Positions 1 through 11,509 of a stretch of DNA of 64,000 bases are shown piece after piece; position 1 is the stretch's first letter, and each line of letters starts with the position of its first letter. Below the pieces are notes generated by a model. That model saw only the letters and a list, made by a program, of their open reading frames with translations, made no database searches and had not been told where the DNA came from. The stretch lies in NCBI GenBank assembly GCA_013407085.1, contig JACCGJ010000666.1:78511-142510 (forward strand). Reading direction: 5' to 3'. A program made the position numbers and the translations under genes. Source of the stretch: Atriophallophorus winterbourni (lineage: Eukaryota > Platyhelminthes > Trematoda > Plagiorchiida > Microphallidae).

Positions 1-156
1 AGGTTGATCGAAAACATCGATTAAAACACGCAAAGAGAAAACCAGTGGTTTCTCCAAAAGGATTTATTATTTCAAAGTAAAAAACAACCTAATTTCTTCT
101 GGTACATAGGGTTCGTACAACGAACCACGATGTTCAGACAAGGCTCACTGAACATG

Positions 157-239
157 ATCTTACTGTCTCCACCTGACGACGGCAAACAGCCAGAAACCGG
201 TAGTGGAGTGTAAAGGATGGGGATGTGAGCAACACATTA
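157..239 (-). repeat. Dispersed repeat, family A, copy 1
   Basis: The reverse complement of this stretch resembles 22607-22691: both read AATGTGTTGCTCA at one end and CAGGTGGAGACAGTAAGAT at the other, with a TTTGCC block between. Nothing codes here. It is probably part of the untranslated end of a retroelement, but I cannot name the family. Confidence 0.6.
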
Positions 240-1180
240 CTTTGGTCAACCTAATTTCTTGTTATTAAAACATCTTAAGAGCTTCCTGTTGCCCGTAAAC
301 ATGGTTGATACGCCACATTTCACCATGTTTGTAGCAAATAAGATGGCTCTATTAAAAACCCATTACGAAATGTAATTGGTGTGAGGTTTTAGGTATTAAA
401 AGCTACCGTTAAGGATTCCTTGCAAAACGATTATCATCAAAATGGTTATGAGATTATGGAAGAGAAATAAACAAAAATACATGCGAAAAGTCAATCGAGT
501 ACAAACTAAACTAACCTCAGCATCTGACACTGTATGTTTTACCGGAGCTGTGAGAATTATACCGACGAAACACGACAACAAGATTGAGGAATATTGCATT
601 ATTTCGCGAGAAATACACTTTTGAGATCGAGGTATTGGCAGCGAACGGAAATACTGGCGCACAAAAGCTAAAAAAAATTGTAAACGGATTATCAGTGGCG
701 TGATGAAAAAAGAAATGGATATGTAAGTAAGTGGTAATTAGAATGTGTCCAACAAAAGTCGTTAATCTAATTTAATTGATTGTCGGCACAGATATTGTGT
801 AAAAGTGTGTCGTCGTTTTAAAAATGGCACCTGTCACAACTCCTCCTTGTGGCGTCGATAAACAATCAATTTTTTACGAAGCCCTCGCATGTTGTATCCA
901 GGAGCGTGTCCACGAACCGTTCAAGCCATCGAAGTGTGGCGTCACTCGGTCATTGTTCGTGGTTGGACCTGCGGATCGATTATGCGAATCAAAGTTACTT
1001 TCTTATTTTCCTACTCGTCCACTTGTTCTACGCGCTTCACACGGTTAACTTGGCTTTGACCTCCATCTGTACGCCAACCATGTTGTGGGGCTATTTTATC
1101 CTGCCGGCTGATTGCTCCGGGGTCTTCGAGGATAGCGGGTAAGCGCAGGCATGTGAGAATGTTTCCGGCTCTTTGTGGTG
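240..1180. other. No recognised gene
   Basis: No coding signal that I recognise. A 74-codon ATG-initiated reading frame at 824-1048 (plus strand) matches no family I know and overlaps another short frame, so I do not call it a gene. The stretch is moderately AT-rich and probably old repeat sequence. Confidence 0.5.
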
Positions 1181-1396
1181 CACCGATGTGCAATCGTGCA
1201 ACATTGATTTTCCCAACGGTAATGAGCTACATGTTGAAACACGCTGGAGTCTCACTACCATTGCTATTTCTTTTTCCCCCCTCATATCTGTCTAGGCCTG
1301 GGCAACCTGACAGTATCTTAGCCCACGTGCAGTCTCTGACTGTGCGGCACTTTGCCTGGATCAGGCTTGTGCTTTCATACCGTACCATCCCGTAAA
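1180..1396 (-). repeat. Dispersed repeat R1, copy 1 (inverted)
   Basis: Read on the minus strand this contains the R1 core: GTGCCGCACAGTCAGAGACT, then a GGGCTAAGATACTGTCAGG block and CCTAGACAGATATGA. The same core recurs near 34.55, 49.15, 49.65, 50.48, 55.95, 57.0 and 57.67 kb, and a later part of the repeat at 53.7 kb. This copy also keeps the extended part, with a short inverted motif around TGCACGATTGCACATCGGTGCA-like sequence. No ORF. Possibly a SINE or MITE; no TIRs or tRNA-like boxes were found. Confidence 0.65.
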
Positions 1397-1439
1397 AGTG
1401 CAGGGTTGAGATGATGAAAACACGTGATGATCAGATTTC

Positions 1440-1547
1440 ACTCTTCTCCATCTTTTAGGATTTTACTTTTTCATGGTTGTGTGGCAGTCAAGCATTCGGT
1501 AAATACTATCGGTGTAGTGCTCTCTGGTGATTATTATTATTCAAATT
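1440..1547 (+). mobile_element. RTE 3' tail fragment
   Basis: Carries the RTE 3' end signature seen at 18.74-18.85 and 51.62-51.71 kb: CATCTTTTAGGATTTTAC, then a tail ending in short GAT/ATT repeats (ATTATTATTATT here). No coding part is left. Confidence 0.7.
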
Positions 1548-1784
1548 AAGTGGATAGCAGTGCTTGAGTAGATCCAACTCACGATATAAAAAAACTATGC
1601 ATTTAATTCAAGATATATCTTCGAACTTGGTCTCTCGCTAGATATAGCATCAAATAAGAGATGCGCATGGAAAATTGGTAGGGCTGCATATAGGCTAGGA
1701 TATTAACAGATTACGATGCGTATAATAGCATACGCTGTTCCCGACACTTTTCTTGAAGTTGTCTCAGGGAAGAAGATCTTGTCC

Positions 1785-2480
1785 ACGGTTCATCTTCCAC
1801 GGTGGAAGCCACATTGAAATTGGAAGTAAATTCTATCACCTAAAACTTGTAGCCGGATCTGTAAAACAAACAATTTGCTTACAACATTCAGAAGGGAGAT
1901 TCCTCTGTAATTGTTGAAGTGTGCACATTCTTAAAAGGCGTTGTCCATTTTTTACGCCTCTGATATTCGAGACGTCGTCATGAAATCCTGGAAACATGGA
2001 CCGGACGTTCCAGGTTCCCAGATTCAGAACTGATGCTTATTGTTTAGTAATTCGTTTCGCTTGTGCTTAAAATACAATCTGCTTGTCGGTTGATTCATAA
2101 TCCCCATGCACCCAATCAGGGTAGCAGACCGTGACGAGACGGCACCTTATTGACTGGGGGCTGCCCAGCTTGAGGCGGAAGGTAGCCGTCCAATGAGACC
2201 TGAAAATCTCTCCCACCATCGGAAGCAGCCCCAGACGCTAAGCTCTACGCCAGTCGAGCCATAGCTTATAACCAATGTCTGCTGCTTCCCGTGTTATTAT
2301 CTGTAGAAGCGGAATCGAGTGTACTCTTCATTGGTGCGTTGTGATTTACGCCAGGGCTTTTCAAAGTGGAGAACTAGCTATTGCCCATGCAGCAATTGCT
2401 CCCGTTCCACGGCACCACCGGAGCCAAACGAACAGCTTGGCTGTTCGGAACATCGGGCTAGATTCAGTCAAATAGAATTA
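1785..2480 (-). mobile_element. RTE fragment, internally deleted (5' UTR, EN start, RT piece)
   Basis: Read on the minus strand, 2480 to about 1955 matches the 5' UTR and start of the endonuclease region of the RTE copy at 34.05-34.52 kb, and 1945-1785 matches its RT region (compare 32.81-32.95 kb). The sequence between those two parts is missing, so this copy has an internal deletion of most of the endonuclease. Non-coding. Confidence 0.7.
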
Positions 2481-2529
2481 TTCTTCCTGTCATCCAAGCT
2501 TGGGGAAAAAGGGGGTCATTGTGAAGCAT

Positions 2530-2640
2530 ATCTCGACTTATAATCCACAGCGCAACGGGCATGTTCAGCGTCCAAATGAAACAATTTAGAAAACAAGAAA
2601 CCGAGCGTATACAACACGCAATCTAATATCAACTCGCTGG
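2530..2640 (+). pseudogene. Ty3-type integrase scrap
   Basis: A short plus-strand translation resembles the end of the integrase core (YNPQRNGHVQRPNE, close to the usual YHPQTNGQVER motif holding the catalytic Glu, which is Gln here). It soon meets stops. A degraded remnant squeezed between RTE pieces; assignment rests on this one motif. Confidence 0.35.
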
Positions 2641-2754
2641 AAATTCGTGAGCAAAGAGGCCTCACATACCGCACGACCACTTCTATGTAACAACAGTGAT
2701 TGTATTCCACATAAAAGTTTTATACACATGCGGGAAAAGATGTTTGCAATGGAG

Positions 2755-3025
2755 ATATAAAAGCATTGACCGCTCAGTTTGGAAACACTGTGTAGAGCGT
2801 TATCTCCAAGCTCAAGAAGAGCGCATAATATTCTTGTATGCTGAACATAGAGCACGTAGTCAGCGTACAGCTCTTACCAATCGACCGAGTACTGCCTATT
2901 ACTGTGAGAATGACGGAAATTGTTTCTCCCGAATCAGACTGTTTAGTAATTCGAAACGCTGTAGAGCATGAACCCGTCATGTGATTGTGATGCATATCCA
3001 TCGTCAAAATCTATCGAAAGCCGAC
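2755..3025 (+). pseudogene. RTE ORF2 C-terminal fragment and 3' end
   Basis: The translation has the RTE C-terminal pattern: a D-R-S-x-W-x-H-C segment followed about 50 residues on by a Cys/His motif (YYCENDGNCFSRIRLFSNSKRC), the same order as in the RTE at 31.39-31.74 kb. The ORF stops at 2971 and the rest looks like the family's 3' UTR. 5' truncated. Confidence 0.65.
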
Positions 3026-3436
3026 TACAAGAGCGGAAATGAGAGAAACTAGTCGCATACGATATTATGGATAAACACTATGGATAAATGGAAACTACCC
3101 GGAGAGAGTTTCGGTAAATAATTTTAGACCCGCTTACGATTTTCCATCAACAAGATATTAGATAAAATATGCCTTGAATTTCTTTTGAACACTGCATCTG
3201 ACAATAAAAAATCTACGCTTGAACCAATCGAGTAAACCAGCTGCTAGCTACAGCGCCCTCTGATTTCTCAACTTGAGGAAAGCAACACTTTCAGTCTTTT
3301 GCAAACTAAACAATCAATAATACAATTGTTATATTAACAGGAAAGTGAAAAAAGTATTTGAAATCTTCATTTTAACGGCATGAATTTCTATTTTTCCCCA
3401 ATTTCGTTGGTACTTCACATGCGGTTATAACGGTAA
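3026..3436. other. No feature seen
   Basis: AT-rich, no ORF longer than a few dozen codons, no recognised repeat. Confidence 0.5.
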
Positions 3437-3650
3437 ACGTTATCTCCACCACCAATTTTGGCTAGGCTGAAAAGGGGTGTAGCATTGAAATAAAAAGTCT
3501 ATCTAACTACTTTCAATTTAAACAATACGTCAGTGAGCTAGTAGTGTATTGGTCATGTGATTCGCCTAAGTATCCTGAGGTCGCAGGTTCGAGTCACGGT
3601 GGCGGAATTATTTTCTGAAAATTATTCGTCATATCAGATTGCAAAATTCT
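3437..3650 (+). repeat. tRNA-derived SINE
   Basis: Contains pol III-like internal boxes: an A-box-like TAGTGTATTGG stretch near 3541 and a B-box GGTTCGAGTCA near 3588. The same unit lies inverted at 27521-27725, and its end is found again at 27001-27066. The part before the tRNA-like region (CTCCACCACCAATTTTGGCT) is shared with the 27.7 kb copy. Typical of a tRNA-derived SINE. Confidence 0.7.
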
Positions 3651-3794
3651 AGCGAAGTATGCTATTTTGTATAAAAATGGTGGTGCCTCAATCACATGTT
3701 TTATTCCTTTTTGCTTATCTCGGGTTACCGCTCCCCGGAAAAAGTGATTGTCTCGAGTGCTTGTTTGTTTCTGTTTGTGACTTTGCACAATTCC

Positions 3795-6149
3795 CCCCTA
3801 ATTATTTAGAGATTAAAGCATGTATCGAATCCATGAAACGATTCAAAGCTGCGGGACCCAATGACATACCGCCTGTTTTGTTCAAAGAAGGTGGCCAAGT
3901 CCTAATAAGCACATTAGGCGATCTCCTCCGTGAAGCGTGGTTGTCAGAATCTGTCCCTCAAAGTTGGGGGAATCGGTTATCATACATATATTTAAAAAAG
4001 GTGTGCGAAGCTCATGCTCTAATCACCGTGGGATAAGTCTCACTCCCATCATTAGGAGATTATTAGCGTCCATATGTCTTCGAAGATTAACAACGCATAA
4101 GGAATTACAGACCCGAGAGCAGCGAGCTGGCTTCCGGCCTGGCAGAGGCTGTGTCGCCCACATCTTTATTCTTCGACGCATCTTAGAACTGCGGCACACT
4201 TATCGACGGCCGAAAATAGCCATCTTTTTAGACTTCAAATGAGCATTTGATTCAGTCGATCGAAATGTCCTTTTAATACCTTGCTGTGTAAAGGCGTTCC
4301 GCAAAAGTATGTTAACATACTACGTGCAGTTTATGCTCATGCATCCGGATGCGTTAAGGTTTACGACGAACTCTCACCCAAATTCCCCACCACAAGTGGC
4401 GTCCGACAAGGATGTCCGATTTCTTCGTTTTTGTTTAATTTTGTAATTGATGCCATCATGGAATTATGCAACGAGTGAGCCCCAGCTTTTGCAGTTCACA
4501 TAATGCCAGGCGGCAAACTTCTCGACTTGGACTATGTTGATGATATAGTTCTGCTCTTCGACTCGTACACAGATGCACAGGCGATACTGAACAAGCTATC
4601 TAGTATTGTGCCCGTATTTGGAATGCGTTTTGCACCCTCTAAGTGCAGCGTTCAGCTGCAGGACACCGACTTATCAAACAGCACTTTATTACCTGACAAT
4701 GAGGCGCTTGAAATTGTAGATCGTTTTACGTATCTTGGTTGTTGTATCAATAATTCTGCATTGTTAGATGACGAGGTCTCGGCACGCATTTCTAGAGCGA
4801 CTGTAGCATTTCGCAACATGGATCCAGCAAGCTGCATTGGCTCTTACCTTAGATAGTCTATCTATTGATGTTTGCTGTTTATCGGAAATGCGCTTATATG
4901 ATCTGTCTATAATTACTGAACTTACTGCCCCAAATTTTTCAACTCGCTTCTTTTTGCGTTGCTCTGGTGATCCTGTAGCTGCCAATTCAGGACGGGTTGG
5001 TGTTGGTATAGTGCTGAATTCGCGTGCCGAATCCTGTTTAATCGATTGGATTCGTTGCAATAGCAGGATGTGCGCAGTTATACTAGCCACTAATGTTAGA
5101 CCAAACTCAAAATCCTATAATCAGATATGCTTGTTTATTGAAACAACTTACGCCCCGACTAACACCAATTCCGACGACGAGAAGAACGCTTTCTACGACA
5201 TCTTTATGCTCTTTTGCGACGTGCAAAAAGCTCCGATATTGTTGTCTTAGCGGGAGATATGAATGCCAGACTAGGTCACTTAGATGCATTTGAATTACAA
5301 TTAGGTGGCATGTTTGGTCCTCAAGGCCAACGCACAGATAATGGTGAACGGTTTATACAATTCTGTGCACAATCTCGATTATTCATTAGCAGCACTTCCT
5401 TTCGCCATAAAAGATGTCAATGTGCCACATGGCGCTCGCCGGATGGAAGCCAACCTTCGGCCCAAATCGACGATATCGCCATAAGTGCTCGCTGGATAGG
5501 TTGCTTTGAGGACTGCCGCTCCCTTTGGAATACCTGCATAGATTTACATCATTATCTTGTGCGATGTAGGTTGTTGTTAAAGTTCTTCGGTACGAAGCCT
5601 TCGTTTGGGAAACGCCTTGTGATCGAACAATTCTCTCAGCCTGCAGTTCAAGAAATTTATAGGACCACCTTGAGTAACTTGCTTTGTGTGCAACTGCCGA
5701 TGAAAGGTAGAACAATACAGCAATATTGCGAGCCACCGCAATAACAGCCTGTGGGACTACACAATCAACTCAACAGACCCACGGGATTTCACAGCGCTCC
5801 ATAGAAATTCTTCACCAGCGACACCAAATACATCATGGTCCCGGACACAATACAGAGCGTATACGCGTAAGGAATGAACTTAGACGGAGCTTAAGACTAG
5901 ACAGAGAACGTGGTGGCTAAATAAAGTCGAACGAATGAAAATAACAAATAATGCGGGTAACGTGCGAAAACTTTTCCAACTTATTCACTCGACGGGGCCT
6001 ACGAAAAAAGAGTGCGTGAGACTCACTGAAATATACCATACTCTTATCACTAATAAGAATCGCCGCCTTTCACGCTGGGCCGAACATTCTGAAGTACGAT
6101 TCAGCTGGTCGCCTGCAACAGAATCATTCCCTCATTTGAAGCGTTAGCG
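3795..6149 (+). pseudogene. RTE array unit 1 (RT then EN)
   Basis: RT part 3795-4826: FKAAGPNDIPP start, QRAGFRPGRGC, stop at the LDFK/AFDS point, TSGVRQGCPISS, LDYVDDIVLL (the YxDD catalytic box) and FTYLGCCIN. A one-base difference near 3968 shifts the frame relative to units 2 and 3. EN part from 4837: CLSEMRLYD, YAPTNTN, AGDMNARLG (catalytic DxN) and CATWRSPDGS, with a frameshift near 5200. A non-LTR retrotransposon polyprotein read in the wrong order because of the array structure. Not functional. Confidence 0.8.
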
Positions 6150-8512
6150 TAGATCCCCCTAATGATGTAAAAATTAAAGCATGTATCGAATCCATGAAAC
6201 GATTCAAAGCTGCGGTCCCCAATGACATACCGCCTGTTTTGTTCAAAGAAGGTGACCAAGTCCTAATCAGCACATTAGGAGATCTCCTCCGTGAAGCGTG
6301 GTTGTCAGAATCCGTCCCTCAAAGCTGGGGCGAATCGGTTATCATACATATATTTAAAAAAGGTGTGCGAAGCTCATGCTCTAATCACCGTGGGATAAGT
6401 CTCACTCCCATCATTAGGAGATTATTAGCGTCCATATGTCTTCGAAGATTAACAACGCATAAGGAATTACAGACCCGAGAGCAGCGAGCTGGCTTCCGGC
6501 CTGGCAGAGGCTGTGTCGCCCACATCTTTATTCTTCGACGCATCTTAGAACTGCGGCACACTTATCGACGGCCGAAAATAGCCATCTTTTTAGACTTCAA
6601 ATGAGCATTTGATTCAGTCGATCGAAATGTCCTTTTAATACCTTGCTGTGTAAAGGCGTTCCGCAAAAGTATGTTAACATACTACGTGCAGTTTATGCTC
6701 ATGCATCCGGATGCGTTAAGGTTTACGACGAACTCTCACCCAAATTCCCCACCACAAGTGGCGTCCGACAAGGATGTCCGATTTCTTCGTTTTTGTTTAA
6801 TTTTGTAATTGATGCCATCATGGAATTATGCAACGAGTGAGCCCCAGCTTTTGCAGTTCACATAATGCCAGGCGGCAAACTTCTCGACTTGGACTATGTT
6901 GATGATATAGTTCTGCTCTTCGACTCGTACACAGATGCACAGGCGATACTGAACAAGCTATCTAGTATTGTGCCCGTATTTGGAATGCGTTTTGCACCCT
7001 CTAAGTGCAGCGTTCAGCTGCAGGACACCGACTTATCAAACAGCACTTTATTACCTGACAATGAGGCGCTTGAAATTGTAGATCGTTTTACGTATCTTCG
7101 TTGTTGTATCAATAATTCTGCATTGTTAGATGACGAGGTCTCGGCACGCATTTCTAGAGCGACTGTAGCATTTCGCAACATGGATCCAGCAAGCTGCATT
7201 GGCTCTTACCTTAGATAGTCTATCTATTGATGTTTGCTGTTTATCGGAAACGCGCTTATATGATCCGTCTATAATTACTGAACTTACTGCCCCAAACCTT
7301 TCAACTCGTTACTTTTTGCGCTGCTCTGGTGATTCTGTAGCTGCCCTTTCAGGACAGGCGGGTGTTGGTATAGTGCTGAATTCGCGTGCCGAATCCTGTT
7401 TAATCGATTGGATTCCTTGTAATAGCAGGATGTGCGCAGTTAGACTAGCCACTAATATTAGACCAAACTCAAAATCTTCTAGTCAGAGATGCTTGTTTAT
7501 TGTAGCAACTTACGCTCCAACTAACACCAATTCCGACGACGAGAAGAACGCCTTCTACGACGATCTTTATGCTCTTTTGCGACGTGCAAAAAGCTCCGAT
7601 ATTGTTGTCTTAGCAGGAGATATGAATGCCAGACTAGGTCGCTTAGATACATCTGAATCACAATTAGGTGGCATGTTTGGTCCTGAAAGCCAACGCACAG
7701 ATAATGGTGAACGGTTTATACAATTCTGTGCACAATCTCGATTATTCATTAGCAGCACTTCCTTTCGAGATAAAAGATGTCAATGTGCCACATGGCGCTC
7801 GCCGGATGGAAGCCAACCTTTGGCCTAAATCGACGATATCGCCATAAGTTCTCGCTGGATAGGTTGCTTTGAGGACTGCCGCTCCCTTTGGAATACCTGC
7901 ATAGATTTACATCATTATCTTGTGCGATGTAGGTTGTTGTTAAAGTTCTTCGGTACGAAGCCTTCGATTGGGAAACGCCTTGTGATCGAACAATTCTCTC
8001 AGCCTGCAGTTCAAGAAATTTATAGGACCACCTTGAGTAACTTGCTTTGTGTGCAACTGCCGATGAAAGGTAGAACAATACAGCAATATTGCGAGCCACC
8101 GCAATAACAGCCTGTGGGACTACACAATCAACTCAACAGACCCACGGGATTTCACAGCGCTCCATAGAAATTCTTCACCAGCGACACCAAATACATCATG
8201 GTCCCGGACACAATACAGAGCGTATACGCGTAAGGAATGAACTTAGACGGAGCTTAAGACTAGACAGAGAACGTGGTGGCTAAATAAAGTCGAACGAATG
8301 AAAATAACAAATAATGCGGGTAACGTGCGAAAACTTTTCCAACTTATTCACTCGACGGGGCCTACGAAAAAAGAGTGCGTGAGACTCACTGAAATATACC
8401 ATACTCTTATCACTAATAAGAATCGCCGCCTTTCACGCTGGGCCGAACATTCTGAAGTACGATTCAGCTGGTCGCCTGCAACAGAATCATTCCCTCATTT
8501 GAAGCGTTAGCG
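6150..8512 (+). pseudogene. RTE array unit 2 (RT then EN)
   Basis: Same layout. RT begins FKAAVPND, with the same internal TGA and LDYVDDIVLL box. The EN here (7199-7828) is the best preserved of the array, an unbroken 209 codons with CLSETRLYD, FIVATYAPTNT and VVLAGDMNARLG, stopping where unit 1 reads through (LA* against SAQIDD). Its first half carries a distinct set of substitutions (T/P/L/Y/S/L/Q) from units 1 and 3, while its RT equals that of unit 3. This suggests stepwise duplication or gene conversion. Confidence 0.8.
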
Positions 8513-9732
8513 TAGATCCCCCTAATGATGTAAAAATTAAAGCATGTATCGAATCCATGAAACGATTCAAAGCTGCGGTCCCCAATGACATACCGCCTGT
8601 TTTGTTCAAAGAAGGTGACCAAGTCCTAATCAGCACATTAGGAGATCTCCTCCGTGAAGCGTGGTTGTCAGAATCCGTCCCTCAAAGCTGGGGCGAATCG
8701 GTTATCATACATATATTTAAAAAAGGTGTGCGAAGCTCATGCTCTAATCACCGTGGGATAAGTCTCACTCCCATCATTAGGAGATTATTAGCGTCCATAT
8801 GTCTTCGAAGATTAACAACGCATAAGGAATTACAGACCCGAGAGCAGCGAGCTGGCTTCCGGCCTGGCAGAGGCTGTGTCGCCCACATCTTTATTCTTCG
8901 ACGCATCTTAGAACTGCGGCACACTTATCGACGGCCGAAAATAGCCATCTTTTTAGACTTCAAATGAGCATTTGATTCAGTCGATCGAAATGTCCTTTTA
9001 ATACCTTGCTGTGTAAAGGCGTTCCGCAAAAGTATGTTAACATACTACGTGCAGTTTATGCTCATGCATCCGGATGCGTTAAGGTTTACGACGAACTCTC
9101 ACCCAAATTCCCCACCACAAGTGGCGTCCGACAAGGATGTCCGATTTCTTCGTTTTTGTTTAATTTTGTAATTGATGCCATCATGGAATTATGCAACGAG
9201 TGAGCCCCAGCTTTTGCAGTTCACATAATGCCAGGCGGCAAACTTCTCGACTTGGACTATGTTGATGATATAGTTCTGCTCTTCGACTCGTACACAGATG
9301 CACAGGCGATACTGAACAAGCTATCTAGTATTGTGCCCGTATTTGGAATGCGTTTTGCACCCTCTAAGTGCAGCGTTCAGCTGCAGGACACCGACTTATC
9401 AAACAGCACTTTATTACCTGACAATGAGGCGCTTGAAATTGTAGATCGTTTTACGTATCTTCGTTGTTGTATCAATAATTCTGCATTGTTAGATGACGAG
9501 GTCTCGGCACGCATTTCTAGAGCGACTGTAGCATTTCGCAACATGGATCCAGCAAGCTGCATTGGCTCTTACCTTAGATAGTCTATCTATTGATGTTTGC
9601 TGTTTATCGGAAATGCGCTTATATGATCTGTCTATAATTACTGAACTTACTGCCCCAAATTTTTCAACTCGCTTCTTTTTGCGTTGCTCTGGTGATCCTG
9701 TAGCTGCCAATTCAGGACGGGTTAGTGTTGGT
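8513..9732 (+). pseudogene. RTE array unit 3, split by LTR element
   Basis: RT part looks identical to unit 2 (AAVPND start, FTYLRCC). The EN starts at 9562 with the unit-1 type of sequence (SEMRLYD, FSTRFFLRC) and is cut at 9732 by the LTR element. It resumes at 16970 directly after the 5 bp target duplication TTGGT. Confidence 0.8.
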
Positions 9733-9895
9733 TGTCATGATTGTTTGTTGTATACTTTCTATATACCGTTGACTAACACATCTTGTTTGCATTTCAGCTA
9801 TTGTACGCTCATTCTTAGAATAGTAAAGCGTTGCTTACTCCACTCAAACCCGTCTTCCTTTTCTACTTAATTCGGATCGTATAAAGAACGTTACA
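9733..9895 (+). repeat. 5' LTR of transducing element
   Basis: Starts TGTCATGATTG and ends GAACGTTACA (TG...CA), 163 bp, very short for an LTR. A TATATA box sits at 9760-9765. The same LTR occurs at 16807-16969 (one mismatch) and as a solo LTR at 51046-51208 with its own 5 bp duplication, which fixes both ends exactly. Confidence 0.9.
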
Positions 9896-9896
9896 A

Positions 9897-9913
9897 TTTA
9901 CTATTCTAAGAAT
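9897..9913 (+). other. Probable self-priming primer-binding site
   Basis: One base after the 5' LTR, TTTACTATTCTAAGAAT is the perfect 17-base reverse complement of ATTCTTAGAATAGTAAA inside the LTR (9811-9827). The geometry is right for self-priming: if transcripts start near 9811, their 5' end can fold onto this site, with the primer 3' end facing the LTR boundary. This is the mechanism known for Tf1 of fission yeast. I see no tRNA-like TGG-start primer site here. The use is inferred; the complementarity is directly visible. Confidence 0.7.
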
Positions 9914-9916
9914 ACA

Positions 9917-11116
9917 ATGGAATCAACTCTGCGTCCAAGATTTTTCGATGCTGATCCAAACTCCCCAGACGCCACTAAACGCGGGAATCATTGGTTCCGG
10001 ACTTTTAACACGTACCTCAATTCAGTGGATTCTGACAAGCTCGATAAATTGGAAACTCTCATACATTTTTTGGATCCATTGGTTTATGACTATGTCGCGG
10101 ACTGCAAGGATTATCACTCTGCAGTCAATACTCTACGCCAAATATATGTTCGTCCTAGTAATATTATCTATGCACGATACCTCTTGCAAACATGTAAACA
10201 AGAAAATGGACAAGACGTTGACCAGTTTGTTCAAAAGCTAAAGTATTTAGCTAAAGACTGCGAATTCAAAGCAGTCACTGCGGCTGAATATCACAATGAA
10301 TGTGTTTGTGACGCCATAATAAACGGGATTTTGTCCCATTCTATCCGCGAAAAACTCTTGGCTCATAACGATCTTTCCTTGGACGAAACACATCAACTCG
10401 CAAGATCGCTTGAACTGGCACACAAGCAGTCACAATCATATGGAAACAATCAGTCGTTTTCATGCTCAACTGCTCCGAATCATTCTGGAAGTGTATCTAC
10501 GTTATCACCACGATCTGATGCTTGCGATAAGGAGGTTAATTTTTCAGCACTGTCTACTCAAAGTTGCTATTTCTGTGGTCGGACAAAACATCCTCGTTCT
10601 AAATGTCCGGCGCGCGAAGCTATTTGTAATCTTTGCGGCAAACGGGGTCATTTTCAGCGCGTATGCCGTTCGAAAACTAGACTCAATCACCATACAAACT
10701 GCGCGTTGATGCCAGTTTTATCATCTATGTCTGTTGCCGCTGCACCTGCTTTCTTATCTCGCACTATCACAACTGTTGAAATCAACGGAATTTCCCTCCG
10801 TGCTCTTGTCGATACTGGGAGTTCTTGTAGTTTTATCAGCTCTAACATAGTCAATTCATACAATTGGAAAGTTTACCCAAGCTCTTCAGTGGTCAAAATG
10901 GCGTCTCTTGTCAAACTATGGGTTATTGTTCTGTATCCATTCAATACGGATGTGCCCTATATAAAAATTTCAAACTATTCGTACTACCTAATCTCTGCAC
11001 TGAAGTCCTATTTGGACATGACATCCTTGGTCTGCACTCCAAGATCGAAATTCCATTCGGTGGTGATCGTGATGCATTTACCCTCTGTGGCTTGACTGCT
11101 GCAAGCGTTAAATCTC
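9917..11116 (+). pseudogene. gag and protease of transducing element
   Basis: ATG at 9917, a few bases after the primer site. Gag residues 1-200 have no recognised motif beyond a Ty3-type capsid-like helix-rich region. Two zinc knuckles follow, CX2CX4HX4C twice (CYFCGRTKHPRSKC and CNLCGKRGHFQRVC, about residues 216-250). The aspartic protease begins with ALVDTGSS, then the frame slips near 10900: the rest of the protease (GYCSVSIQ, then FGHDILGL) is in another frame. The gag reading frame itself runs on to 11095. At 11117 the antisense Ty3 interrupts; the frame resumes at 16045. Gag may still be made; protease looks broken. Confidence 0.8.
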
Positions 11117-11489
11117 TGTTACGTTCTTGATATAGAGCTAATAATGCACCGGATATGCTTTCCACAATATTGCCCAACCGACTATTGAGAGAGAAGACCA
11201 AAGCTTCAGAGAAGTTCGTATGGGAGCTCACTTCCAATAATAACAAGCATGGTTTACTCATCCATATATATAGGCTGAGAATGTAAAAGGAAATGACCTT
11301 GGAAAATAGCACATTAAAACCGTGTCAAAGACTCGATGGACCAATCAGAATAAAGGGCGAATATGATCCAATTATAATCATGTTTTTCCGCCAAATAATT
11401 CAAATCTTTGTTGACATAGTGTCAATATAGAGTCGTAATATCTCCAAAGATATTGAGTTTTTAGGGAAAATAAACGTCTTTTCCCATTA
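11117..11489 (-). repeat. 3' LTR of inner Ty3 element
   Basis: In element orientation begins TAATGGGAAAAG and ends CGTAACA, about 373 bp. Boundaries come from comparison with the other LTR, the adjacent polypurine tract and the target duplication. Confidence 0.88.
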
Positions 11490-11500
11490 CCTCCCTTTTT
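11490..11500 (-). other. Polypurine tract
   Basis: AAAAAGGGAGG on the minus strand, directly adjoining the 3' LTR and a few bases after the gag-pol stop codon; the expected plus-strand DNA primer. Confidence 0.8.
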
Positions 11501-11509
11501 AAAAGTGAC

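Larger units (their letters stand above)
3795..9732 (+). repeat. Tandem array of truncated RTE units, period about 2.36 kb
   Basis: Head-to-tail repeats. Each unit runs RT, abrupt join, endonuclease, linker, then the next RT. Equivalent points recur at 4281, 6643 and 9006, and at 4837, 7199 and 9562, a spacing of 2362-2363 bp. At each join the RT frame leaves its normal path after AFRNM and runs into the start of the endonuclease, so the RT C-terminal part is absent from every internal unit. It reappears only at 17.46-18.0 kb, the true 3' end of the element. All units share a TGA in the RT core (LDFK*AFDSVDR), so the element was dead before it was amplified. Confidence 0.85.

Noticed and set aside
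824..1142. Two overlapping short plus-strand ORFs as a gene
   Set aside because: No motif, no splice support, two overlapping frames of equal quality.
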